A stretch of DNA of 64,000 bases. It comes from Verrucomicrobiales bacterium (GTDB lineage Bacteria > Verrucomicrobiota > Verrucomicrobiia > Methylacidiphilales > JAAUTS01). The first letter of the stretch is position 1. Each line of letters starts with the position of its first letter. Position numbers and translations under genes: made by a program. Shown piece after piece: positions 51,062 to 59,670 of the stretch. Location of the stretch: the NCBI GenBank assembly GCA_031256975.1, contig JAIRPN010000016.1, forward strand, positions 248,001-312,000. Reading direction: 5' to 3'. The notes beneath the pieces were generated by a model, which saw only the letters and a list, made by a program, of their open reading frames with translations, was not told the DNA's origin and did not search any database.

Positions 51062-51769
51062 TTAGCGTTTGCCGTCGAGCAGCTTGGTCAACTTCTCGGC
51101 ATATTCCGGCACCTTCACCTTGCCCTCGATAATGTCGCGAACATAGATATTGGCGCCATAAGCCGCCTTGATGGTGTCATCCTGGATGCTGAGCGAGGAA
51201 CCGCCAAAGGTGGCGCCGCCATAAACACCGGAATCGGCCTTGTACATCTTCACATCCACGTCGGAGAGCAAACCGCCTTCACCTTCCTTGGCCGTATCAG
51301 CGCCGGCAGTGCCGTCTGCCTGGGCATTCCAAGCCAGCTTGCCCGGATGGGTGAAAACCTGCACGGCCTTGTCCGAGTTTAACAGAATGATCGCCTTGGT
51401 GTTGGAACCGCCAATTTGCGCGCCGAAACTGCCGCCGCTAAAGCTGACCGGGATAGGTGCCGACCACGAAGTCATGCCAACCGCTCCGCTCAAGCCTTTT
51501 TTGATTTTGACCAGCACCACGCCATCGCCGCCGGTGCCGCCAATGATGAAACCGCCCTTGGTAATATCGGTAATTGCGACGCCCTTGGCCTTGGCCAATT
51601 CATCAGCGGGAATTGGCGATGTGGTCCCTTGGCGGGCCGAAAGAATATCGACTGATTGTTTTACCAAATCCGGCAAAGCGGCCGCACGGAGCGAAGATAC
51701 GGCCGAAAATGCCAACATACCAACTACACTCAACCCGACAATCTTACCAATCTTTGATAATTTGATCAT
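51062..51769 (-). CDS. SYLF-domain (Ysc84-like) periplasmic lipid-binding protein
   Basis: 235 residues. ATG 51769 gives a signal peptide (MIKLSKIGKIVGLSVVGMLA ... LRAAA). The SYLF domain follows: AKGVAITDITKGGFIIGGTGGDGVVLVK, WSAPIPVSFSGGSFGAQIGGSNTKAI, and GSSLSIQDDTIKAAYG toward the end. Bacterial members are secreted or lipoprotein and bind phospholipids; function not established. Monocistronic. Confidence 0.88.
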   Translation of the reverse strand: MIKLSKIGKIVGLSVVGMLAFSAVSSLRAAALPDLVKQSVDILSARQGTTSPIPADELAKAKGVAITDITKGGFIIGGTGGDGVVLVKIKKGLSGAVGMTSWSAPIPVSFSGGSFGAQIGGSNTKAIILLNSDKAVQVFTHPGKLAWNAQADGTAGADTAKEGEGGLLSDVDVKMYKADSGVYGGATFGGSSLSIQDDTIKAAYGANIYVRDIIEGKVKVPEYAEKLTKLLDGKR

Positions 51770-51872
51770 GGCTAAAACATAAGTGGAATAAACCATTTTG
51801 CAACGGCGAATATCGCCCTTAAAACTATTTATCCCCCGTTAGTTGAAATCCTTAACCAGATTAAACGATCGA

Positions 51873-54614
51873 CTAGAATTGGTGTCGATAACCAAAATTA
51901 ATATTCCACGGAACATCATATTTGTCACCAAACGCCGCCTCGTAATCCAGGTGAAATTGGTCAACCTCGGTCATTTGAAACACCAAACCCGCACCACCCA
52001 CGCCATGCAATCCATCAGTATTAGGACGCCACATATCTTCCGGGTCTCCTCCTATGCGAACCTGTCCACCAGAGCTGATCTGTTCCATAGCTCCAATCTT
52101 TATATATGGTTGCAAAGTGGAACCCTTGTCATGAACCTTAAACGTCCAGCCTGTTCGGATGCCACCCCAAAATTGACCAATATCCGCGTCCGAAACCGCC
52201 ACATCCACCTGTTCCCGTGTGGTGTAATTTTCATTGAACAGCCTCACATACGAAGCCTGAACGCTCGGCTCGATGAAATAACCGTTATCGAATTTAAAGC
52301 GTTTGCCAAATTCCAATGAAGCACCGCCAGCCCAGGTGCCGTAGCTGCCATGGTCATCAAAATAACCATAGGTGTCATAGCTATTGTCAAAATACTGCCC
52401 CTTGGTCACCAGATCAGCATACCAACCATCCTTGTTTACCCAAGTGCTATAAAAGCCGGTATAATAACTATTAGTTTCCCCTTCACTGCCCTCGAAATTG
52501 AAATCGCGCTGGGCACCGCCATATCCCACAAAATAACCCAGCATGATCGCATTATTGGCATCAATCTTCCAAGTCTTGTCCGCCCCGATATCAATGCCAT
52601 ACAAATAATCGGTAAATCCATTGACCCCGCTAATACCCAAATTTGCATTAGCCTGACGACCATAAGATCTCACCCAAAAATCCACACCCAGTTCACCGGC
52701 ACTCTTTTTGCCCGCAATGTAATCGGCTACCGATAAATCATCCTGAAAACGTACCTCACCCATGCGTTTCATGATATTGTCCATCTGGGTAAACCAAGCC
52801 ATCGAGGTGGCACCTGCGGTATTGATGATCGCCCCGCCCGCCCCCAGATATTTCTCCGAACGCAAATACCAATTTCCCCCGTTACCATCAACGTCGCCGT
52901 AAAATAAGTTATACAAATACAATCCAGAACCAATCGGACGATCCAGAACAAAGGCATTCGGATCGCTATTGCCACTGACTTGGATCATCTGGACTCCGTC
53001 ACCGGTGGTTTGACCACCCTGGCCACCCACGTTGCGGAGATAGATCCTTGTCTGACCGGAAGTGTCTCCATTAACAATTAACTTGTCCACAATGCTGCTG
53101 TCCCCGCGCAAGGTGGTGTTCATATATAAACCGGCGTTGTTGCCAATATAATTCCCATTGATCGTCAAATTATGTCCACCGTTACCACCCAAACGAATGG
53201 AACCATAGTTGTTGACATCCCCGGTAGTGCTGAAATTGGCATTAGCGTTATTCAAGGTCACCGTCGTCCGCATGGCGATGGTGGTGTTACCTTGGTAATC
53301 GTTCACCCCGTTGATGGTCGTGCTGCCACCGCCATTGACCGCGTCACCAATGGTGATGTCTCGCGGGTTGACACTGGTAATCCTACCGATGGTATTATTA
53401 CCCCCGAGATTGAGATTGGTGGAACCTGAACCCAAGGCCAGTTCACCCACATTCAAACGCGCTCCGTTTTGAATATCCAAGTTAGCCACGCCGTCCGAAT
53501 TGGCTGCCGTTTGCAAAATCCCGCTGACATTCACCTGTCCTCCACTTTCCACGCGCAAAGATGCTGAACCGGACGCAGCAAAATCAAGGTTGCCCGACGT
53601 ATTCCACTGGCTGTTGCCTGACACGGAAACATCTCCCTTCGCCCCGGCACCGGCAGCGACCGAAGCGTTCTTGTTGCTGACCACGGAACCGTTAGTCACC
53701 TGCAAGGAGCCGCTGCCGGACCCCCACAGGTTAAGAGAGCCCGAATGTACCCATCGGGAATCATTGACCTTGATCATCACATTGCTAGCCGTGTAGTCAT
53801 CGGCAATACTCGCGTTGTGATCCGTCACCACGCTGCCTTGGATATTCAATCCGCTTTGCCACCCCATGCTGAAATTGCCATTGGTATTCCAGCTGGCATT
53901 GATGACATTGACGGTGCTGGAACCGTAGAACGAGGCATCGGCATTGGACAACAGACCTTTATCTAAAATATCAATCACCCCCGAATACGCACTGATGGAA
54001 CCGCTGTTGATCATCTGCGAACCGGAACCGCTGATCCTCAAATAGGAGGTGTCATCATAGGATGCGCCACCGTTGAAAAACAAATTGCGATTGGTCACCG
54101 TTGAACGTTCCTCAATCGTCAACGAGCCGCCGCCATACCCGCCGATAATCAAGTCACCGACGGAATTGTTCCATGTCGAGGTACCGGTCAATGACATCAC
54201 CGCCGGCAGATAGCTGTAATAACCATAACTATAATTACTGCGGATCGTCGAGGTACCGCTGAGCGTGGTAAGCGAAGCCCCATGCTCCAAGCGCAACTCG
54301 GGAGGCACACCGTTGCCATAATAAGACACACCCGTACCGACATTCAAAGTGGTGATGGTAGTCGAAGTGGTCAGCCGCACATAACCCGAATCATCGATAC
54401 CCACCACATCGGAAGCTCCCGGCATCTTGGTGCCATAAATCATATTCCCCGATCCGTCATCATAATACCAATTGATATTGGCATTCCAAGTATGCTGGTA
54501 AGAAGCATCACTGTCACTGCCCCAGCCCCACCAATAAAATTGATCGGCCCGTGCGCCACTCACCAACAGCAAAGCTACCAAAAAACCGATTCCAGCCACC
54601 TTTTTCATAATCAT
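51873..54614 (-). CDS. Autotransporter with beta-helix passenger and C-terminal barrel
   Basis: 913 residues. Signal peptide MIMKKVAGIGFLVALLLVSG ending GARA. The passenger (about 25-620) is Gly/Ser/Thr/Asn rich with repeated strand turns (TSTTITTLNVGTG, GHNLTINGNYIGN), a right-handed beta-helix. The barrel is residues about 640-913: it starts after MAWFTQMDNIMKRMGEVRFQ, contains VDFWVRSYGRQANANLG and ends INFGYRHQF with the terminal Phe needed for outer-membrane insertion. Passenger function is unknown. Only two dispersed motifs occur in 2.7 kb. Confidence 0.88.
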   Translation of the reverse strand: MIMKKVAGIGFLVALLLVSGARADQFYWWGWGSDSDASYQHTWNANINWYYDDGSGNMIYGTKMPGASDVVGIDDSGYVRLTTSTTITTLNVGTGVSYYGNGVPPELRLEHGASLTTLSGTSTIRSNYSYGYYSYLPAVMSLTGTSTWNNSVGDLIIGGYGGGSLTIEERSTVTNRNLFFNGGASYDDTSYLRISGSGSQMINSGSISAYSGVIDILDKGLLSNADASFYGSSTVNVINASWNTNGNFSMGWQSGLNIQGSVVTDHNASIADDYTASNVMIKVNDSRWVHSGSLNLWGSGSGSLQVTNGSVVSNKNASVAAGAGAKGDVSVSGNSQWNTSGNLDFAASGSASLRVESGGQVNVSGILQTAANSDGVANLDIQNGARLNVGELALGSGSTNLNLGGNNTIGRITSVNPRDITIGDAVNGGGSTTINGVNDYQGNTTIAMRTTVTLNNANANFSTTGDVNNYGSIRLGGNGGHNLTINGNYIGNNAGLYMNTTLRGDSSIVDKLIVNGDTSGQTRIYLRNVGGQGGQTTGDGVQMIQVSGNSDPNAFVLDRPIGSGLYLYNLFYGDVDGNGGNWYLRSEKYLGAGGAIINTAGATSMAWFTQMDNIMKRMGEVRFQDDLSVADYIAGKKSAGELGVDFWVRSYGRQANANLGISGVNGFTDYLYGIDIGADKTWKIDANNAIMLGYFVGYGGAQRDFNFEGSEGETNSYYTGFYSTWVNKDGWYADLVTKGQYFDNSYDTYGYFDDHGSYGTWAGGASLEFGKRFKFDNGYFIEPSVQASYVRLFNENYTTREQVDVAVSDADIGQFWGGIRTGWTFKVHDKGSTLQPYIKIGAMEQISSGGQVRIGGDPEDMWRPNTDGLHGVGGAGLVFQMTEVDQFHLDYEAAFGDKYDVPWNINFGYRHQF

Positions 54615-54890
54615 TCTCTTTATCCTCAGACATCCCCTCCCAAACGGGTATTTACACCTATACGCGGGGAAATTGTTGTAAACGAGTCACCGCCAATCGA
54701 CAATTTAATTCAATCGCAATGATTATGATTTAAGGAAAGATTGCGGGTTAATTAACAAACTAATAGATCAAATAATATTGAAAGTCGGTTTGATAGTTAA
54801 ATATCCCGCCAAAAACGCATATGAATAATGGCGCTAACAAGCCAAATCGTGGGATAAATACCTGTCGCTACGGGGCAAAACGAGCCAATC

Positions 54891-55421
54891 CTACCAACCT
54901 TCGGCAACCTGACGAACAATGCTTTGGGCCAATTTTTGACTGGCCAAAGGCATGGCTTGACGCTCGGCTTCAACGTTGTCACCGCCAAGATCAAAGTTGG
55001 GTACGTAATAGTCGGTGGAACCCTGGAATTCCACATCCTTGAAAATAACCTTGCCGGTCAGATTATTGGTCAGGGTGGCTTTCGCGGTTAGTGTTCCGCG
55101 AAACTGGGTGGTCTGGGTGGTGTTATCTGGATTGGTATTCACCGAAGTACGGTCAAACTTGGTCACCACCACCGTTAGCGTCGCCTCGGAAGAACCCGCC
55201 CGGTCGGTCTGGTAAGTGCCGTCATTGCCGAACTCATGAATGATGGCATTGGTAATCATCGGCTGCAGGTATGGCGTAAAGGTCTCGTTCTTGACCATCG
55301 GCACCCAGATGTTTTTCACGTTTTTCATGTCCCCGGAAGGGATGTTGCCCAGTTTGTAACCGGCACAGCCGAGCAGCAAAATCGGCAACGCTAACCATGA
55401 ACTACGCAATAAGGATTTCAT
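54891..55421 (-). CDS. LptE-like lipoprotein (LPS assembly)
   Basis: 176 residues. The signal ends in a lipobox (LLLGC), then AGYKLGNIPSGDMKNVKNIWVPMVKNETFTPYLQPMITNAI. This is the LptE/DUF of 'LPS assembly lipoprotein' type found widely outside Proteobacteria, with TLTVVVTKFDRT and a FRGTLTAKATL strand. LptE plugs the LptD barrel that inserts LPS. It overlaps the BamD-like gene by ATGA (55418-55421), so the pair is translated together. Confidence 0.82.
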   Translation of the reverse strand: MKSLLRSSWLALPILLLGCAGYKLGNIPSGDMKNVKNIWVPMVKNETFTPYLQPMITNAIIHEFGNDGTYQTDRAGSSEATLTVVVTKFDRTSVNTNPDNTTQTTQFRGTLTAKATLTNNLTGKVIFKDVEFQGSTDYYVPNFDLGGDNVEAERQAMPLASQKLAQSIVRQVAEGW

Positions 55422-56533
55422 AAAACGGGTGGAGTATCGGGTCTTTCCTTGCTCACGTCAACCGGTTGTTGCTCGCTGCCGGTGGAACTTGCAGGATTAT
55501 TTTGCACCGGCGCGGACTGCGATGCGGGCTGGTCCTGACTCAGGGTCGCGGCTTCCGGTTTCTTGAACATCGGCGACTGCCCGCTCTGGATGTTCTTGAT
55601 CTTCTCGATCTGTTCCTTGGCATCCGCCGCCAACTGGGTGTTCGGCCCCTGCTGAATGACGTCATTGAAATAGATTAACGCAGCCTTATAGTTTTTCTGT
55701 TTCTCATAGAACAGAGCAATGTTGTAGGATCCCTGCACCCGGCGTGAGCTCAATTCATTGATGTAAATATGCGCCTGGTCCGTTTTTTCACTGTTGGGGA
55801 AGCGTACCAGGAAATCCTGGAAGGCATCGATGGACTTCTGGGCTGCACTTTGGTCATAATCAGGCTGGCTGGAAGCTTGGTACCAGGCATAGCCGATTTG
55901 GTACTGCGCCGCCGGAGCCAAATCACTGCCGGGATATTTATCCAACAATTTATTGTAAGCCGCGATAGCCTCCGACCAGTTCTTCTGGTGCTCACGGGCC
56001 AAACCGATTTTAAAATAAGCCTGAGGCGCATACACACCATAAGGAGCATTCTTGATTACCGTGTTGAAAATATCCACGGTCTTGTCCATCGACGGCAATA
56101 ACGGAATCTTCCAGATTTTCTGCGGTTCACCGCTCAGAAACAGATTGCCGATGGAAAATTCGCGCTCAATCGACAAGTCAAAGTACTGGCTGGCCGGATA
56201 TTTCTCGACCACCTTTTGGTAGGCTTTGTAGGCGTTCCAAAACTCGCCGCGCTTCTCCAGCATGAAACCGACCTTGAACTGGGCCTCGCCCGCCGAGGTC
56301 GACAGGGGCCAGCGACGCACAATGGTCTGGTAAGCCTGCAAGGCACCCTTGTAATCCTCCTTGGCCTCCATATTACGGGCCAACTGCAAGGCCGCCTTCG
56401 CGTCGCTCGCTGCCAGCGATTCACCACTGCTTTCGTTGGTCCAGCCCTCGCCCGGTCGCCAAACCAAGGCAGCCGGACTCACGGCAACCAGAGTAAGCCA
56501 TAGGCAAAGCGCCCCAATGTGGGTTTTATTCAT
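55418..56533 (-). CDS. BamD-like tetratricopeptide outer membrane assembly protein
   Basis: 371 residues. ATG 56533 gives a signal peptide (MNKTHIGALCLWLTLVAVSPAA) without a lipobox. It carries at least four TPR pairs of the YbgF/BamD kind: YKGALQAYQTIVRRWPLS, EFWNAYKAYQKVVEKYPAS, WSEAIAAYNKLLDKYPGSD, and SIDAFQDFLVRFPNSEK, plus YKAALIYFNDVIQQGPNT. The C-terminus is Gln/Pro-rich. BamD (YfiO) helps fold barrels into the outer membrane; here it is coupled to the LptE-like gene. Confidence 0.82.
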   Translation of the reverse strand: MNKTHIGALCLWLTLVAVSPAALVWRPGEGWTNESSGESLAASDAKAALQLARNMEAKEDYKGALQAYQTIVRRWPLSTSAGEAQFKVGFMLEKRGEFWNAYKAYQKVVEKYPASQYFDLSIEREFSIGNLFLSGEPQKIWKIPLLPSMDKTVDIFNTVIKNAPYGVYAPQAYFKIGLAREHQKNWSEAIAAYNKLLDKYPGSDLAPAAQYQIGYAWYQASSQPDYDQSAAQKSIDAFQDFLVRFPNSEKTDQAHIYINELSSRRVQGSYNIALFYEKQKNYKAALIYFNDVIQQGPNTQLAADAKEQIEKIKNIQSGQSPMFKKPEAATLSQDQPASQSAPVQNNPASSTGSEQQPVDVSKERPDTPPVL

Positions 56534-56585
56534 TCTGAAATATGCTAAAGAAGAAGATGTATTGGTCAAGAATGGGATTTCGCCC

Positions 56586-56614
56586 TTGGATTTTCACCCG
56601 GGGCAACCTAAAAC
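56586..56614 (+). promoter_or_regulatory. Putative promoter of the 56627 gene
   Basis: TTGGAT (56586-56591), 17-base spacer, TAAAAC (56609-56614), then GGAAGG (56615-56620) as a Shine-Dalgarno-like sequence before ATG 56627. Confidence 0.4.
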
Positions 56615-56626
56615 GGAAGGCGACTG

Positions 56627-57451
56627 ATGAAAATAAGGCTGCACAGCTTGATTCCGGCATTAACGGCATTTTTCGCCATTAGCGCCGACCTGTTGGCGCA
56701 ACAGGAGCCGATGAACGAAATCCCGACCGCTCCCGTGGCCGTCGACCACGGCCATACCGGCGCCGCCGTCGACCCGTCACACCCCATTGCCCTGCAAATC
56801 ATCTCCCCCCGCAACAACGAAATCATCGACAGCCCCCCCGTCGACATCTTTTTCGACCTGAAAAACTACGAATTGTCGGAAAACGGCAACGCCCTGCGCG
56901 TGATCATCAACAACCAGCCGCCCCTCACCCTTTATTCCACCACCCGGCCGTTAACCCTCAACAGTATCCACGACGGCGGTCAGACCATCCGCGCTTTCGT
57001 CGTGCGACCCGACGGCACCATGATCCGCGAAGCCGGGATCGCCATCACCCATTTCTTCGTGCGTAAAAAGGATTTCCAGAACTTCGTTGACCAAAACAAA
57101 CCCTATCTCACCGTCAATCTTCCCTCCGGCGACAGTTACGATACCGATATCAACGGCCAGCTCTGCGTCGACGTCCTGCTCAACAACCCCGTCCAAGCCG
57201 CCAACTACAAAATTCACTACAGCATGGAAGGTTACGAAGGCTTCCTGAATGGCAAAGAAGTCGCCTATTGGCCGAATGTCGCCATCGGCAAACACAAATT
57301 GCTGGTTGAATTGCTCGATACCAACGGCAGGCCCGTACTCGGTCCCTTTAACCGTGTCGAACGCTATTTCGAAATCCGACAGCTGCTTAAGGCTGCGCCC
57401 ATGCCCGGCGACACCACTCCCGCTCCGGCCACCAGCAGCCAGCCCGACTGA
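56627..57451 (+). CDS. Secreted protein of unknown function
   Basis: 274 residues with a signal peptide (MKIRLHSLIPALTAFFAISADLLA). The mature protein has an immunoglobulin-like first half (IALQIISPRNNEIIDSPPVDIFFDLKNYEL, then ALRVIINNQPP) and a second half with the same kind of repeat (PYLTVNLPSGDSYDTDINGQ, then GKHKLLVELLDTNGRPV). A Pro/Thr-rich tail ends it. Both halves end with a HxL-type strand, so two related domains are likely. The dispersed motif at 56677 encodes AISA of the signal peptide. Function unknown. Confidence 0.7.
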   Translation: MKIRLHSLIPALTAFFAISADLLAQQEPMNEIPTAPVAVDHGHTGAAVDPSHPIALQIISPRNNEIIDSPPVDIFFDLKNYELSENGNALRVIINNQPPLTLYSTTRPLTLNSIHDGGQTIRAFVVRPDGTMIREAGIAITHFFVRKKDFQNFVDQNKPYLTVNLPSGDSYDTDINGQLCVDVLLNNPVQAANYKIHYSMEGYEGFLNGKEVAYWPNVAIGKHKLLVELLDTNGRPVLGPFNRVERYFEIRQLLKAAPMPGDTTPAPATSSQPD

Positions 57452-57454
57452 TCC

Positions 57455-57952
57455 TCAATGGTGCCAGCCCTGCCAGGCGGCAAAAGCCACAAATCCGAAA
57501 ACAACTAATATTTTCAATACAAACACCAACAGCGCCAGATAACTCACGGTCAATCCCGCCAGCGCCAGCCCGGCCCCTTCCTGCTGTCCTGCCGAATTCT
57601 TAATCTGCGCCCGCGCCAGATGCCCGCAAATGATCCCCGCGATGGCCCCGATAAATCCGAAAAAACCGCAGATCAACGCCATTGGCAATGAAACAATCCC
57701 CACCACCAGACTCACAATCGCCAACGACGAGGTCTGCGGTATGGCAGGGGGAGCAACAAGCGGCGGCGGAATTTCGCCATTAGCGGCAATCTCTTGGAGG
57801 AAACCCAGCGGCTTCCATTCCGCCAGGCCTTCATGCCAAGCCAGATCAAACTTCGAAATCTCGCCGTTAGCGAGCTTCTGTTTTATCTCCGCAACAGAAA
57901 ACGGCCCCAGTTTCTGCCCATTCTTGCCAATGAATATTTGTTCTATGTTCAT
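57455..57952 (-). CDS. GYF_2-DUF4190 membrane protein
   Basis: 165 residues: an N-terminal GYF_2 domain (about 1-55: IFIGKNGQKLGPFSVAEIKQKLANGEISKFDLAWHEG, containing the GPFS turn and WxEG motif), a proline linker, and two or three membrane helices of the DUF4190 type (ICGFFGFIGAIAGIICGHLARAQI, then LAGLTVSYLALLV). These proteins are common in PVC genomes; function unknown. It overlaps the next gene (57949) by ATGA. Confidence 0.78.
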   Translation of the reverse strand: MNIEQIFIGKNGQKLGPFSVAEIKQKLANGEISKFDLAWHEGLAEWKPLGFLQEIAANGEIPPPLVAPPAIPQTSSLAIVSLVVGIVSLPMALICGFFGFIGAIAGIICGHLARAQIKNSAGQQEGAGLALAGLTVSYLALLVFVLKILVVFGFVAFAAWQGWHH

Positions 57953-58596
57953 TGTTTTCCTGGCTCCAACATGTGTTCAAATACAATTTCCTTTTCCACC
58001 GCTGCCGAACCATTGACATATCCAATCGCTCTGCCTCTCCTGCCACTAAATCGATCATAAACCAACATACTTAGTCCCGGAGAATCCACAGCCAATCCGT
58101 TCACATAAACATAATCAATCTCATCTGGATGCGACGCTAATGGCGAACTCAACACCTTCTTTTCGATCAACCCCTCCTTCACCAATTCCTCCAAGTTTGG
58201 CGGAAATTTTCCATCATGCTTATCGGCATACCCATGGCAGGCTGTCACAATCTGTTGCACATTATGCATGGAAGCCACTTCCTTGGCTTGCTCTAACGCC
58301 ACATTGATTGCGGGAATCGCCAACCCTGCTAACAGTGAAGTAAAAAAGAGTGTCACAAAAGAAACATAGCCTAACACTAATCCCGCTATCGCTAATCCAT
58401 TCCCCGTCAACGTCCCGTTGGACTTCTTGATCTTCGACAATGCCAGATGACCGCAAATCACCGCCGGGATACCGCTGATGAAAAACAGGCAAAATGGCGA
58501 CAAAAGCCCCAGAATGAAACTGACAATCGCCAGTCCTGATTTTTTGCTTTGCGGCAATTCGGGAGGATTAACGGACAGGGAAGCAACATCGTTCAT
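57949..58596 (-). CDS. DUF4190-domain protein with pilin-like C-terminal region
   Basis: 215 residues: two DUF4190 membrane helices (about 22-95: FISGIPAVICGHLALSKIKKS, then GLAIAGLVLGYVSFVTLF), then LLAGLAIPAINVALEQAKEVASMHNVQQI, which resembles the stem helix of pseudopilins. The rest is soluble. It is the first gene of a pair with the GYF_2 protein. Function unknown. Confidence 0.72.
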   Translation of the reverse strand: MNDVASLSVNPPELPQSKKSGLAIVSFILGLLSPFCLFFISGIPAVICGHLALSKIKKSNGTLTGNGLAIAGLVLGYVSFVTLFFTSLLAGLAIPAINVALEQAKEVASMHNVQQIVTACHGYADKHDGKFPPNLEELVKEGLIEKKVLSSPLASHPDEIDYVYVNGLAVDSPGLSMLVYDRFSGRRGRAIGYVNGSAAVEKEIVFEHMLEPGKQ

Positions 58597-58652
58597 GCCG
58601 CCAGCATACGAACTTCAACCGCTCTAACAACTCCAAAATCCGGCGCTAACCG

Positions 58653-58988
58653 TCAACCCTTCACTTCGCCATTAGCGGCCTGCTTTTTATGGTGCGAGAA
58701 GTGCAGGTAGATGTTGTACAGCGTGAAGCCACAGGGAAAGGCGTTCATGATGATGCCGACCGAATCGTTCTTACCCCAGATGAAATAGGACAATGCGCAG
58801 GCGCTGCCGACGAAGCTCATGTACCAGAAAATGATCGGCAGCACCGGTTTCCTGGCGAAATAGGAAATCAGCGCCTGCACCGCCCAGCGGCCTCCGAACA
58901 TCAAGGCACCGATCCAGCCAATGACTTTCCACGGCGTGAACTCGATGATGTGGTGAAAAAACTGGATGGTAAACAAAGTGTTATTCAT
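58653..58988 (-). CDS. Lipid-A-disaccharide synthase N-terminal-like (LAB_N) membrane protein
   Basis: 111 residues with three helices, homologous to the N-terminal part (LAB_N) of some LpxB proteins: WKVIGWIGALMFGGRWAVQAL, LPIIFWYMSFVGSACALSYFIWG, GIIMNAFPCGFTLYNIYLH. As a free protein in a GT2-GT39 operon it may act like the small flippase proteins of aminoarabinose or galactosamine addition. The last residues (KKQAANGEVKG) are encoded by a dispersed motif. It overlaps the GT2 gene by 8 bases. Confidence 0.85.
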   Translation of the reverse strand: MNNTLFTIQFFHHIIEFTPWKVIGWIGALMFGGRWAVQALISYFARKPVLPIIFWYMSFVGSACALSYFIWGKNDSVGIIMNAFPCGFTLYNIYLHFSHHKKQAANGEVKG

Positions 58989-59670
58989 GACGATAAGGAT
59001 CTTTCTTCCAGAGGATTTGACGTTTGATGTACCAACCGACGCCGATCAGGTCGTAAATCCCGCGCAAGGCACGACCGCCGATCGTATACTTGGAAACCCC
59101 GAACTGGCGCGGGCGGTGGTTCACCGGGATTTCATAAATCTTCTTTCCGGCCGAGCCAAGCAGCGCCGCAATGTAACGGTGCAGGCCGTTGAACGGGATC
59201 AAATGCTTCACACACTCGCGCTTCATCGCCTTCAGCGAACAGCCGGTGTCACGAATTGGGTCCGGCAACACGGCACGGCGGCAGCCATTGCCGATTTTCG
59301 ACGCTAACCGCCGCGCGAAATTGTCCTGCCGCTTGGCACGATAACCGCAAACCAAATCGTATTCGCCGATTTTCTCCAACAGCTTGCCGATGTCGTGCGG
59401 ATCGTTTTGCCCGTCGCCGTCCAGCATCACGCAGACCTCGCCATTGGCGGCTTGCAGTCCGTAGTACATCGCGGCGCTTTGTCCCAAATTCTTGCCGTTG
59501 CCAAGGTAACGCACGCCGCTAATGGCGCGGATTTTTTCCGCCGTGGCGTCGCTGCTGCCGTCGTCCACCGCGATAATCTCGGCATCCGGCTGGCATTCGC
59601 GGATTTCACGCAACAACGCCTCGACGTTTTCTTCCTCGTTGTAAAAGGGGATGATGATGGAAACTTTCAT
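58981..59670 (-). CDS. Family 2 glycosyltransferase, polyprenyl-phosphate type
   Basis: 229 residues of the DPM1/ArnC/GtrB group: VSIIIPFYNEEENVEALL at the N-terminus, nucleotide-sugar loop VDDGSSD, acceptor DGDGQNDP (DxD) and a C-terminal short region ending in EIPVNHRPRQFGVSKYTIGGRALRG. Such enzymes make polyprenyl-phosphate sugars used by GT39 enzymes in the periplasm. No membrane helices, so it is a soluble DPM1-like form. It overlaps the GT39 gene by ATGA (59667-59670). Confidence 0.9.
   Translation of the reverse strand: MKVSIIIPFYNEEENVEALLREIRECQPDAEIIAVDDGSSDATAEKIRAISGVRYLGNGKNLGQSAAMYYGLQAANGEVCVMLDGDGQNDPHDIGKLLEKIGEYDLVCGYRAKRQDNFARRLASKIGNGCRRAVLPDPIRDTGCSLKAMKRECVKHLIPFNGLHRYIAALLGSAGKKIYEIPVNHRPRQFGVSKYTIGGRALRGIYDLIGVGWYIKRQILWKKDPYRHE

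Noticed and set aside
54615-54890. Possible gene in the 276-base gap upstream of the autotransporter
   Set aside because: The sequence is AT-rich with no open frame of convincing composition; it more likely holds the autotransporter promoter. One dispersed motif (54832) is present.
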